Of a stretch of DNA of 64,000 nucleotides, positions 10,731 to 21,990 are shown piece after piece (the first letter of the stretch is position 1; every line of letters begins with the position of its first letter). The translations under genes were made by a program, and so were the position numbers. Under the pieces are notes generated by a model. The model was not told where the DNA came from. It did not search any database and was given only the letters and a program-made list of their open reading frames with translations. This DNA is from Ancistrus triradiatus. Its lineage: Eukaryota; Chordata; Actinopteri; Siluriformes; Loricariidae. The DNA lies in the NCBI GenBank assembly GCA_025084515.1, contig JAJAGP010000093.1:477001-541000 (forward strand), read 5' to 3'.

Positions 10731-11363
10731 TAGACATGTCTGAATTCTAGTATAAATCTGCTAATTATTTAGCTATTAACATGTACTAGCTGTAGCAGCA
10801 AAGGTCTTCCTCCGTAACCCTTAAACTTTTGAACACACATATACCAAATCTAATAAGACCTAATTAGATTCATCCATTCCATTCGAGGTTGTTGTTGTAT
10901 TATTCTATGCTCTGATTAAAAAAAAACAAAAAACACCAACACCTATTCAACACAATCTCACTTTCATTATGCACTGCATAAACACTATTCACAGTAAACA
11001 TGATCCACCCTCATGTGTGATGAATTTGATCACACAAGTATAAGTCAGAGACGTGGTTGAAAAGGAAGCCAAGTTCTTTTATCACTCTCTGGGGATAATG
11101 AAATTAAATTACAATGAATTTAAATTCACATTCATAATGGGTCTAGAAGAACATGCAGAGAAGGCAGGCAGTGCTAATCAGTACATTTTAAAGCCTACTC
11201 TCTGCTTGATATGGCAGCCTACCAGCAGGCAACGATGGCAGACAGGCACTCCTGTATTTTCTAACCATTATGTCTTGCTTTTAAGAATATAAATGGTTAA
11301 ATGTTGCTAACAACTATGTCAGCTGCATCCTTGCATGACATGTATCATGAATCATAAAAGTTG
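10731..11363. other. Unassigned DNA
   Basis: No recognised element; AT-rich. Confidence 0.5.
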
Positions 11364-11545
11364 AATTCAAATTTATTTATATAGCATAAATATTTTACAT
11401 CGGAGCATTGTTACAAAGCAGGTTTACAACTATCTAGGCCTACAGTCCTAACTGACCAAGCCTAGGGCAACAGTGGCAAGGAAAAGCTTTTTAAATTTTA
11501 TATGGAAGAAACCTTGGGGGTGCAACCTAGATGGTACCTAATTAA
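11364..11545 (-). mobile_element. L2-type LINE 3' end, minus orientation
   Basis: aaatttatttatatagcat, then gagcattgttacaaagcagg and tagggcaacagtggcaagga match the reverse complement of the 3' end at 39480-39680. 5'-truncated at about 180 bp. Confidence 0.75.
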
Positions 11546-11555
11546 TATTTCTATA

Positions 11556-12306
11556 CAGTGGTACCTTGATTATCATCCATTTCTCAACTTGTTGAATTCG
11601 GTTGAAATTTATCTTGGTTCTCATCATTTGCTTGGTGCTCAGTGCACCTGCATAAACGTGTATGAGTCGAGCCACACGATGCGTTTCAGACGAACTTGAT
11701 TCACGATTCATGATACATGATTCACGGTTCCGTACACAATGATTCAGTTTCTCAAAGATCTCCACTATTTTCATTGTGTTTTTCCTTATTTTTATATCTA
11801 CAGTACAGTACTGTATTCCCAGTACAAATAAGTCTCCATGGGTCCAAAAAAGGGTTGTATTGACTGCCAGCCGAAAGGGAAACAGGAACTTAATGCTCCA
11901 GAACACAGGCTGCAGTTAGCATTAGCAGCTATGCTTTTACTTTTCACATTCAATCCATTACTCGCTAAATTGCATGATTTTAGAATAAAGGGTTTTTCAA
12001 CCCTTTATTCTAAAATTATAAAAGTGTTAATGATTTTAGCCAACTGTAGGTTAATGTAAATGGTTTAAACATTAGCTTACTTATCATTACTTATCATAGG
12101 CTCCAGTCTACCAAACACTCTTTAAACTATTCGTTTCAAGACATTTAAATTATGATGGATTTGTTGGAACGTTGGGATTAGTAAATCAGGGAGCACCATA
12201 TATCAGGGAGTACAATATAACTTTATTAATGCATGTAATGCCTCATACAGTCTGGATTCTTGTGGGGTCTGGAACAGATTAATTCAATTTACATTATTCC
12301 TTATAG
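11556..12306 (+). mobile_element. Tigger/pogo-like non-autonomous element, family T1 (longest copy)
   Basis: The left terminus cagtggtaccttgattatca is preceded by TA (11554-11555). At 11838 a start codon in good context begins MGPKKG, continuing to KQELNAPEHRLQ. The same start is preserved at 60637 (MDPKKV ... KQELNALEHRLQ). The reading frame then decays. The right terminal repeat is truncated at about 12306. A 16-bp perfect hairpin (11977-11992 / 12001-12016) is private to this copy. Confidence 0.65.
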
Positions 12307-12496
12307 AATTATTATAATTAATATAATTATTATAATTAATAATAAGTTTATAGCACTAGTTTAAATAGACAGAAACTAAATAGAAAAAAATAATTAAAAG
12401 ACAAAAGAAAAAAATTGTGTTATATAATACATAGATTATGATAAATGAAAAGTCAGGAATAATATATGCTATATATGTAATATAGAAGGGATAGGG

Positions 12497-13271
12497 TATG
12501 GTGTGTGCTTATTAGCAGCATCATTCTGAAAAGCGTTCCTCTGACCCTTTTTGGCTCCCACAGCAAGTTGCTGAAGTACAGCATGATGTGCCGCACTTAT
12601 TTAAGCCCTCACTCCTTTCCACATCCCTTGTGTGGCATTGTACTCCATAGCCTGCTTCTCCTGATTCCTGGTTCTTGGTTTGCAGATTACATACTTCTCC
12701 TGGTCTCTGTGTGTTTTTGGTTTTTATGATTCTTTGTCTAGCATGATCCATGTTTATTGTAGCTTTGTGTCCCCTTGTAGCTCTGTTTTGTGTGTATATT
12801 GTCTGTTTATATGAGCTATTGTTTGTTTTACCACATTAGCTGTTAGCCTCCTGTCCATGTGTTTGTGTTCCTGTTAGCATGATCTGTGTGCATTAGCTCT
12901 GTGTATTGCATTAGCCTTGTTTTTACTAGCCGTGTCTGTTTGTTTAGCGCTTCTCATTGGTATCTGCCTATTTGTTTGTGTAGCACATGGTCTAATCTTG
13001 TTAGCATTTTGTCTGTTAGTATTAGTCTCTCTGTCTTTGAGTTGTTCACATTGTCTGGGTGTATTAGCACTGTTTGTGGTAAAACTGAGTGTAGCAAAGT
13101 TCAGTTTGTATTAGCCTTGTGTGTCTGTATTAGCATTGTCTACATGTTTAGCATCGTTAGCATTTAGTGTCTGCGTTAGTTAGCCCTGCTTCCTAGTCTT
13201 CTCATTATCACTGTCTTTACCATGTCACTTGTAAATAATGTCACTTGCATGTATGTCTGTCTCCATCTCCC
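12497..13271 (+). repeat. LTR-like dispersed repeat, copy 1
   Basis: Pairs with 57716-58486. Both begin near tgtgtgctt-ttagc-gcatcat, share ctttttggctcccacagca, carry a degenerate gttagcatt-rich middle and end in a gtaaataa signal followed by tctgcctccatctcc-like sequence. The similar length (about 770 bp), the polyadenylation-like word near the 3' end and the gag-like remnant 600 bp downstream suggest LTRs of one retrotransposon family. Terminal TG/CA dinucleotides are not clear. Confidence 0.5.
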
Positions 13272-13883
13272 TTCCATGAAAAGGGTGGTACTGTGCATGT
13301 GTGTACTGCTTTCACTGACCATGTTTTCTCCCAGAGTGGGATTTAATTCATGGATCTCATGTACACATGACATGTGCTCACTCACTACAACTTTGAGTTG
13401 CTTAGGTGATAGCCAAAGAAAGCACTCCTATATAATGGGATGGAAATGGCAGGAAATTAGACAACCAATTGTTTTTTTAAATGACAAAAACGGAGATACT
13501 CAAATTAGAGGCTTAATAAATAAGTAAAGAAAAATGAACTAAGGCTGAGATGGTTCCCCAATCTCCCATACCAGTGGTGACTAGTGGTTTTTAAAATAGG
13601 GGAAGCACATATGCTGACATATGGTTACGGCATTTAATTGACCAGCCATAGCAGTACTTCTTTTATCCCTGCGGTGGAGCTCCAGTTAAGATGCACTGCT
13701 AAACCAAAGCTATTTTAAATGATAATACATCTTGTTATTTTATCATAGTACATTGTAAATAAATTTTAAGTCTTCATGGCACTGATTTATTGAAGTTTGA
13801 AAAGTTAGTCATGGCCCTGATTTAATAAATAAGGTCCTAAAATCCTTATTCTTTTATTTTACACGGTTCGTCATCATTTTAAT
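13272..13883. other. Unassigned DNA between LTR-like repeat and gag-like ORF
   Basis: No primer-binding site recognised immediately after the LTR-like repeat. AT-rich, no clear coding sequence. Confidence 0.35.
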
Positions 13884-15164
13884 ATGGCAAACCGTAACAG
13901 AATGGTGCGCATCGTAAGAGAACCCAGCGTTAGCTCCTGGACCTCCAGTTTGGAGGTCCCCAGTCACCGTAGCTGGCGGATCTCTTTGCCCAGGTCCCGG
14001 CTACCTTTTCGGGGTCCGGCCAGTCTTTATGACTCTGCCAGCGACCACTATGGGCTTTCTGACCCTGTAGAGCAGTCCAGTCCTCGCCGTGGAAGGCGGC
14101 AGCTCCCTTCCCGGTCTATGCCTAGGCTGCTGGTTCCAGCCGCCTTTTTTGATCCAGGGTTTTACCCCCTGTCACTCCAATCCCCCCATGATGGACCCTC
14201 AGCCTCAGGCTCACTCACCTTGACCCCCTGGGATCTTGGGGGTCAGACAAGGTCTCAGGTGGGTGTTCAAATATATGGGTGAGTTTAATCATCTAACCAT
14301 TAATTCTGGGTTTAATGACCGGACGTTAAAGGACCTCTCTACCCTTGGCCTCAACCAGGAATTGCAGGACGAGCTAAGCCAGCTCGAGTCCCCTTCCTTC
14401 TTGTCCAAGCTGTTTGACCTGGCTATCGATGTCGATTTCCGGCTTCAGAGAGCCAGGGAGAGGTTCGGTTTGCTCCTCTTTTTCCCAGGCAGAGCAGGTC
14501 AGCTCTGACCAATCTATGTTCAGTGCGGCCCTTGCGGTCATCACCTCGGTCCATAAGGCCACTGAGGTCCGGCCTGCCTTGAGTCTGCTTAACATACTCG
14601 AGCAGGTCTCAACCATTGCTGCGGTTGTTAAGCAGTTGCGCCCCTTGGTTTCGTACCTGAGCCAATTAGCGCTGTATCTGAGAACACAAACTCCTTACAC
14701 ACCCGTAAGCTCCATACCTGAGCAAATAAGCTCCGTACCTGAGGATTTAGGGCCACCCAGCTCCGTACCTGAGCTCGCCGCGCCCGTAAGCTCCGTACCT
14801 GAGCAAGTAAGCTCCATACCTGAGCATTTAGCGCCACCCAGCTCCATACATGAGCTCCCTATGCCCATAAGCTCCATACCTGAGCAAGTAAGCTCCGTAC
14901 CTAAGCATTTAGTGCCGCCCAGCTTCATATCTGAGCTCGCCACGCCCATAAGCTCCGTACCTGAGCAAGTAAGCTCTGTATCTGAGCATTTAGCGCCGCC
15001 CAACTCCGTACCTGAGCTCACCATGCCTGTAAGCTCCATACGTGAGCAAGTAACCTACGTACTTGAGCATTTAGCGCTGCCAAGCTCTGTATCCAAGCCT
15101 TCTGCGTCGCGGTCGTTGGCCCCGACCCCCATGCCACGGACTGATATACCAATTCCCGCGCACC
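13884..15164 (+). pseudogene. Gypsy gag-like remnant with in-frame 27-residue tandem repeats
   Basis: GC-richer than its surroundings. 13884-14282 is open but unrecognised. 14236-14460 encodes GLNQELQDELSQLESPSF, then LFDLAIDVDFRLQRARE, which resembles the retrotransposon-gag C-terminal region of fish Ty3/gypsy elements. A frameshift near 14460 moves to the frame of 14414-15229, which stays open for 271 codons and carries five Pro/Ser/Glu-rich repeats (14708-15112). There is no CCHC knuckle, protease or RT downstream; the frame ends inside a Tc1 terminus. It is read as a broken retrotransposon gag, but a domesticated or other repeat-bearing protein cannot be excluded. Confidence 0.5.
14708..15112 (+). 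repeat. Five tandem 81-bp units (27 codons each)
   Basis: Units start at 14708, 14789, 14870, 14951 and 15032. Each encodes a variant of SSVPEQVSSIPEHLAPPSS followed by a PEL-type segment. Three sub-motifs per unit (SS[VI]PEQV, SS[VI]PEHL, SS[VI]xEL) show older 7-10 residue duplications. Codons are kept in frame across all units. Confidence 0.95.
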
Positions 15165-15310
15165 ACAATGTGATTTCCTGGATTTTTTTTCTCATTTTGT
15201 CTCTCATAGTTGAAGTGTACCTATGGTGAAAATTACAGACCTCTCTCGTCTGTCTAAGTAGGAGAACTTGCACAATCAGTGGCTGACTAAATACTTTTTT
15301 CCCCCCACTG
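15165..15310 (-). mobile_element. Solo terminus of Tc1 family B
   Basis: aatgtgatttcctggatttt through to gacctctctcgtctgtctaa, ending ccccccactg at 15310, equals the terminal part of the element at 15840-17410. No partner end is present. It abuts the tandem-repeat ORF and supplies its last 20 or so codons. Confidence 0.85.
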
Positions 15311-15360
15311 CATATAAAGTTTTCATTGATTGTTTTTGCATATGTGTTTATTCCTTCTGC

Positions 15361-15362
<2 letters not shown>

Positions 15363-15398
<36 letters not shown>
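15363..15398. repeat. (TAA)n microsatellite
   Basis: About 12 perfect units. Confidence 0.95.
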
Positions 15399-15400
<2 letters not shown>

Positions 15401-15539
15401 CCACTTGTTTAAATTTTATAATAGAGCTCTTAACTCTGGAGTTAACCATTGCCATATGACTCACAGCCAGAGGATTAGCTCTCATTGATCATGTAATAAT
15501 GTCCTTCTGCTCTAGCAGATTTAAGTATACTCATTGACC

Positions 15540-18361
15540 AAAAAAAACATAATTCAAGAACAAGGAGTTGTTGTAATCAAATATAATGTATGAATGTAAT
15601 CATAATACAGTATATGTAAGTCATTACAGTATTAGAGCAAACGGATTTTATATCTGAAAGGCACCTCTAGCCTGGACACAAGATGAGATACGGTTGGACA
15701 TGGAGGCATACAGGTTCCGTATGGTATCCTATGGCACATTTTTCCCACAGATGTTGCAGCTGGGCCTGTAGATCTTGTGCACTCATAGGTTGCCTAAGCT
15801 GGAATCCCAGCTGCTCCTATAAATGCTTGATTGGCAATACAGTGGGGCAAAAAAGTATTTAGTCAGTCACTGATTGTGCAAGTTCTCCGACTTAGAAAGA
15901 TGAGAGAGGTCTGTAATTTTTATCATAGGTACACTTAATCTATGAGAGACAAAATGAGAAAAAAAATCCAGGAAATCACATTATAGGATTTTTAAAGAAT
16001 TTAATGTAAATCATGGTGGAAAATAAGTATTTGGTCATATTTGGTTCAACTCAATACTTTGTAACATAACCTTTGTGGCAATGACAACAGTCAAACATTT
16101 TTCTGTAAGTCCTTCACAGGTTTGCACACCCTGTAGGCTGTATTGTTTTGGCCCTTTCCTCCTGCAGATCTCCATCTAGAAGCAGTGATGTTTTTTGGGG
16201 CAACACATGACTTTCAACTCCCCTCCACACATTTTCCTATGGGGCTTAGGTCTGGAGACTGGCTAGGCCACTCCAGGACCTTGAAATGCTTTTTACGGAG
16301 CCACTCCTTTGTTGCCCGAGCGGTGTGTTTGGGATCATTGTCTTGCTGGGAGACCCAAACACATTCCATCTTCAATGCTCTCACTGATGGAAGGAGGTTT
16401 TGACTTAAAATCACATGATACATGGCCCCGTTCATTCTTCACTTAACACGGATCAGTCGTCCTGTCCCCTTTGTAGAAAAACAACCCCAAAGCATGATGT
16501 TTTCACCCCCATGCTTCACAGTAGATATGGTGTTCTTGGGATGCAACTCAGCATTCTTCTTCCTCCAAACACAACGAGTTGAGTTTTTACCAAAAAGTTC
16601 TGTTTTAGTTTCATATGACCACATGATATTCTCCCAATCCTCTTCTCGATCATCCATATGCTCTCTGGCAAACTTCAGATGGGCCTGGACATGTGAGACA
16701 CGACCCGGCACTGCAGGATCCAAGTCCCTCTCGTCGTATGTGTTACTGATGGTAGCCTTTTTACTTTGGTCCCAGCTCTCTGCAGTTCATTCATCAGGTC
16801 CCTCCGTGTATTTCTGGGATTTTTGCTCACCGTTCTCATGATCATTTTGACCCCACGGATTGAGATCTTGCATGGAGCCCCAGATCGAGGGAAATTATGA
16901 ATGGTCTTGTATGTCTTACAATTGCTTCCACAGTTGATTTATTCACACCAAGCTGCTTGCCTATTGTAGATTCACTCTTCCCAGCCTGCTGCAGGTCTAC
17001 AATTTTCTTCCACTTGTCCTTCGACAGCTCTTTGGTCTTGGCCATGATTGAGTTTGGAGTCTGACTGTTTGAGGCTGTGGACAGGTGTCTTTTATACAGA
17101 TAACGAGGTCAAACAGGTGCCATTAATACAGGTAACGAGTGGAGGACGGAAAAGCTTCTTAAAGAAGAAGCTCCAGGTCTGTGAGAGCCAGAAATCTTGC
17201 TTGTTTGTAGGTGACCAAATACTTATTTTCCACCATGATTTACAGTTAAATTATTTAAAAATCCTACAATGTGATTTCCTGGATTTTTTTTCTCATTTTG
17301 TCTCTCATAGTTGAAGTGTACATATGATGAAAATTATAGATCTCTCTAATCTTTTTAAGTAGGAGAACTTGCACAATCAGTGACTCACTAAACACTTTTT
17401 TGCCCCACTGTAAATCTGACGATCGAGCAGGAAAAAGAAGTGTTGCAATCTAGTGGAGACATTTCTGGGAAAGCCTTGCTGTGTGTGGGTGCGCATTATC
17501 CTGCTGAAAAATGCCAGTTGGAAGCCCTGCCATGAGAGGCAACACGTGGCCACAGAATGTCTCACACATATTGCTGATCTGTTAGTGTAGCTCATATCAC
17601 TACTAGGGTGAATGACTGTCATATGCGATGGCTCCCCAGATTGTCACACCAGCCGTTGGGGCAGTGTGTCACTTCTCAGCAAAGGCAGGATTGAGGTGCT
17701 CATCACAAAGCCTTCCCACTCAAACCCAACCCGATCGGATCCCAAACATAACCTGAATTTTTCACTAAAGATGAGACAGTTTCAGTCCATAGTACCGGTA
17801 GTCCAGGTTTCTCACCGCCTGTCAATGGCAGGAAACGTAATGGGCACCGTGACAACAAAATTTTCCTCTGCTAAGCACTTGGAACAGGTCTGAGCAGAGA
17901 CAGGGGTGTGTAGTGAAGGTTCCACCTGTGTCTGGACGGTGGGGAACAAAACTGTGGTAGCTGCTCATGCTTGTTTGTGGATCAAATGATCCTCTTTACT
18001 GGTGGTCTGCCTGGGCTCAGATGGCGGGCAGTTCATCGAAACAACCATCCTGCTTTTCTCAGTCCAATGATACACCCCCTCTCAAAGCTTGTCAACTGGC
18101 CAAAATGTCTGTGAGTGAGTCTTAGAGACATTTCTAGCAGTCAGCGATCTCTCACAAATAGGCACGCTACCCAAAAGTAGCCTTTGAGAGTATTTTTATA
18201 AGGAAGCAGGGGAAGCAATTTTTCACCATCTTGTGGCAAGACCCAGCCAGACCACACCTATAATCATTCACAAATCTGCCTGAGACATAACTGCATGCTG
18301 AGATTTGCAGCAATCCGACATGTATATCTGGATATGTTATTTATATTTTTGTCAATGAGTA
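15540..18361 (-). mobile_element. Tc1-like transposon, family D, split by a nested Tc1
   Basis: Outer ends ctcattgacc (15540) and gtcaatgagta (18361) lie next to TA dinucleotides. The interior, minus strand, matches the family D copy at 45470-46750 (for example ctgctaagcacttggaacag at 17868 against the complement of the region near 46000). The transposase is broken by many stops. The element is interrupted at 15838/17411 by a family B Tc1, so it is the older of the two. Long terminal repeats of about 200 bp characterise the family. Confidence 0.8.
15840..17410 (-). mobile_element. Tc1 family B, full-length inactive copy (minus strand)
   Basis: 1571 bp between TA dinucleotides at 15838-15839 and 17411-17412, with termini cagtggggcaaaaaagtatt and ttttttgccccactg. 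The minus-strand transposase starts at 17043 with MAKTKELSKDKWKKIVDLQQ and a helix-turn-helix (GKSESTIGKQLGVNKSTV). Frame breaks follow. The first catalytic position reads WSYETK instead of WSDETK, the second Asp is intact (QQDNDPKHTA), and the third region is shifted (SPIGKCVEG in place of an IEN-LW motif). Non-functional. Confidence 0.93.
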
Positions 18362-18714
18362 TATAATGGTAAGTTAAAAAGTACAGTATTGTATAAATAG
18401 ATATGACATGCTGGCTATGTTAGCAGGACAGACAAGGTGTCTGTATGCAAATCGGTAGAAGGAAAACTGCATTCCTCCTGTGTTTGATGAACAACCTCTC
18501 CATATGCTCTTTAAATGAGTTGTCTTCAATTTTTTTTGCTTAAAAAATTGCATTCTTGGCTGACTAGAGTGAATAATGTAATGACTGTGTTGGGAACAGA
18601 TGCTTCCAGTCTGTCTGAACAGGAAACATCTCATTTTATTCCACCTGTGTGTAAGGCTGAATATGGTGATTGCAACTGAACTTGACTCAAGAATAAATAA
18701 AGGATTCTTCACTT
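18362..18714. other. Unassigned DNA
   Basis: AT-rich, no recognised element. Confidence 0.45.
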
Positions 18715-18970
18715 CAGTCTGCACGGGCTAATACACTGAGTGAAGATCAAGGTTCAAATTCCAGTGTTGTCTGCTGACCTAGTATGGCATCATACAGGTG
18801 CATGCCAGAGAGAGGAGAAGCAGGGTGAGAGATGATCCCCTGCCACTACAACAGCAACCTTTAAAAGCCCTGCGATGGTCTGGTATCCCAACCTTACAAC
18901 TGCATCCTGTGCTGTCCAGGATAAGCTACACACCACCATAGACCCTGATCAGTAAAAGTGGAGTAGGAAC
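18715..18970 (+). repeat. tRNA-derived SINE, diverged
   Basis: The head contains the B-box-like ggttcaaattcc (about 18751). The body contains ccctgcgatggtctggtatc and ends with accctgatcagtaaaag, the orientation opposite to the copy at 3565-3815. Confidence 0.6.
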
Positions 18971-19448
18971 TTGAATCCATATAAGTCTTCTGATAGGTCA
19001 TGCAAAGGCACCCCTTGTCTGCTTGTGCTGACACAGACCCAGGTCCCTAGACCTGGAGGGAATTCAGAAATTCGGCTGAAATAAGGCTTTAGAACAATAA
19101 ACACAGGTGAGAGAGGCACTACTGTAAACTCTGACCCAGGATTCCACCCCCAGGAAGTTGGCCGTCAGACACGCATATAGAAGCAGACTTAATTTGAGAG
19201 CGGGATCGACGAGCAGGGCACAGGAACCTTGGACACAGACGAAACTGTTAAATCCTATTGGGTGGATCAGAGAGACATGGACCAGGAACTCCTGCCCAGT
19301 AGAACAGGATGGGCTCTGAATATCTTGCACCTTGCAAAACCAATGCACAACCAACGAAGAGACAAACCTCAGCTTTCCAGAGGTGAAACACGAACCAGAG
19401 AGGCTTGTTGGTAGAGCTCACATTTCCAAGGCTGAGCCTCCCGGTTTC
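18971..19448. other. Unassigned DNA
   Basis: Less AT-rich than average, several short frames on both strands, nothing recognised. Confidence 0.4.
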
Positions 19449-19600
19449 ATTTACATTCAGGTCATTTAGCAGACGCCCTTATCCAGAGCAATTGGTGGCC
19501 TTGCTCAAGGACCCAACAGTGACAGCCTGGCAGAAGTGGGTTTTGAACCCTGCACTTTCTGGTCCATAGTCCAGTACCTTAACCACAGTCCCACTGCAGT
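19449..19600 (-). repeat. V-SINE-like SINE, minus orientation
   Basis: Contains agcagacgcccttatccaga, tgctcaaggacccaacagtg and gtccagtaccttaaccacag, the complement of the 54157-54345 copy. Confidence 0.85.
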
Positions 19601-19621
19601 TTCATACCCCAAGGATGCCCT

Positions 19622-19626
19622 GTTAT

Positions 19627-19671
<45 letters not shown>
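19622..19671. repeat. (TAA)n microsatellite
   Basis: About 15 units. Confidence 0.95.
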
Positions 19672-21129
19672 GACATTTCTTCTCTACAATAATGCAGCAA
19701 TGTTGGTGCCACACATCTACAGGGCTATGCCAGTGGGTGGATTTGGCTGTTGTAAATGTCTCCTCTCTGTGCCTTGCTATGTACTGGCAACAACATATTC
19801 CCACTTTGTGCCAATGTTCCCTGGAACACACACCATGACTGTCAACATGGTAAAATGTATTTTTGCTATTTATGTTTTTTTTTTTTTTACTTGTGCAAAT
19901 CTATCAGGCATAATGTAGTAGTTTGTGAAGCCAGCATGCATCTGGCTTGTATTTTCTATCTCAGGAACTGAGTGAAATCCTTACCAAGAACTAATTGCAT
20001 TCTTTAGTGTTAGCCCGGGAAGGTAATGACCTATGCATGGAATTCTGTTAAATAAGCTATAACCAATTAATTATCACTGTTTGACATGTCCTCTTTTTCA
20101 CAAAGTACACCCCGCTGCTTACATAATGACTTGTAACGCTATGCCATGTTGCTGTTAGCCTTATGGCTGAACTTCTTGTCTTTGTAACGCAAGATAGAGT
20201 TTTTAATGGCATAATGCCATCATAATGTCATTCATGTAGAGTCCCGTATGTTTATACTGATTCACTGTGTTAAAAACATTGTGACATGACTGAGCAATTT
20301 CAGAATTATCCTCACCATCTTTTAACATGACTAGAGTTCCAGTGAGTTTCCAAGGGGATAGAACACAATATATATTTCCATTTCCACAAAGACATGCACT
20401 GCTGAACATCACTATAGAGACTTCTTGCTAAGTCATCAGTGTCAGGTGCTGTTATGGAAAAAAAATCTTGATAGAGAAATCTCTATCATGATCATACCAT
20501 CCATTACATTCGGACTAACTCACAAGAAAACAACAAGCAACAATGTTTTATTTCAGAATTCACAATCTCGAAATCTATTCCTTTTGTTGTTCTTTGATTT
20601 CTCTTGAGCATTCATACTACACTGAGTGATGGATATATTATTTTGTCTTGTTTTCCAGGTCCATATGCCACAGGCAGAGATTTCTGCTGCAACTTGGCAA
20701 TTCTGAGATCAAATTTATTTAATCTTTTCTCATATTCCGTTTTCAGCACTGTATCACACCCCTAACCCTGCTAGCATTGTGAGAATGCACAATCTGTCTG
20801 TCTGTCTGTCAAACACCAAAATGCTAAACTCTGTTATCTTTGTACGCTGCTATCTTTATACTGTTAACTTTATCACTGAGCAACCTTGTCTTTGTACTAC
20901 AAGCTATAAAGAGTTTTTAATGACATGTAATGTCAGGCCTTTTGCTAGGTTAAAGCACACTCAGAATGATTGATCACACACTATCAATGATGAGACAATT
21001 TCAGAATAATTATTCGTCCCTTTAATTGTGGAAAGGGCACAAGTGGGTTACTATGGGCATAAAAGACAGTATACTTCTGATCACTTTCTGTTTTTTCTGT
21101 TTCTACAAATAGTACAAGCAGTGGCAAGC
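19672..21129. other. Unassigned DNA with a weak internal duplication
   Basis: 20188-20310 and 20885-21010 share cttgtctttgta, gagtttttaatg and gacaatttcagaat-type words in the same order, suggesting a diverged duplicate or an unnamed repeat. A poly-T run is at about 19875. No exon recognised. Confidence 0.35.
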
Positions 21130-21990
21130 GGTTGCTGGGGCCGGAGTCTGGAGTCATGTCTGACCTGCCTGCCTTGTCCGCTAGCCGGGAGTGTCGAGTG
21201 GGCGGTCTGGCTGAACTAGGCTTCGGTCCTCGTGATCTTGACTCGTGCATCCTTGCCTTAGAATAAGGGCAGAGCTGGGGGTTCATAGTCCCAAAAGATT
21301 CCTTATTGTGATCAAGACGTTTGGGTTGCTGTCTTCCTGCGCTCTTGGGTTGCAATGTCTCAGGTGTCACCTCTTGGCTGTGTTTCCTACCATTCTCCGC
21401 TTTCTAGCTTTCTAGCTATGCTGCTATAGCTACGGCTGCGGGGTTCTCATGCTACCTTGGCATCCATTGATTGACATTGCACATGATTGTTAATAAACCC
21501 TGTGTCTTAAATCAATAACTAATACATTTTCTGTTTTTCTCTCCGAGCTGTGGTTCCCGGCAGTCCGGCCCTACAGCTAGTTTCATCTGATGGAGCTCCA
21601 CTGTGCATAATTCACATTTTGAGCGACCATGACTCCATGATTTATTTCGCTCTTAATTTTATCACCATACCCCGCCACTTAATGTCGAGGTGCATACTTC
21701 ACATTCTATTCAAACTTTGACTCCATGACTTTAGGTTCGCTCTTATATTTATCATCTACGCCGCCCAGGAGGTTGGGTCCTTTGTTGAGTCCTTGTGGTC
21801 TCCCAAGGTTCTTCCCTAGAACTAGGGATTTTTTCCCTTGCTCCACTGTCGCCCTAGGCTTGCTCAATTTGAGATTGGATGTAGTTATTAGGAGATAATC
21901 TAAACCTGTAAAGTTGCTTTGAGACAATGCTCCATTGTAAAAAGCGCTATATAAATAAATCTGACTTGACTTGACTTGACTTGGCATGCA
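21130..21990 (+). mobile_element. L2-type LINE 3' UTR, 5'-truncated copy
   Basis: gctggggccggagtctggag through to gctttgagacaatgctccat and a (cttga)n-like tail matches 38955-39690. Only the non-coding 3' end was retroposed. Diverged from the 36-39 kb copy, so an independent insertion. Confidence 0.85.

Noticed and set aside
12886..13167. Cysteine-rich small protein
   Set aside because: The frame falls in the gttagcatt-rich core of the LTR-like repeat and is not preserved in the copy near 58 kb.
14708..15112. CRISPR-like direct repeats
   Set aside because: Units are contiguous with no unique spacers, encode protein in frame, and the DNA is vertebrate.
14414..15229. Single-pass membrane protein
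   Set aside because: The apparent anchor is translated from a Tc1 terminal repeat.
16143..16841. Plus-strand frames across the 15.8-17.4 kb Tc1
   Set aside because: They are antisense to the recognisable transposase.
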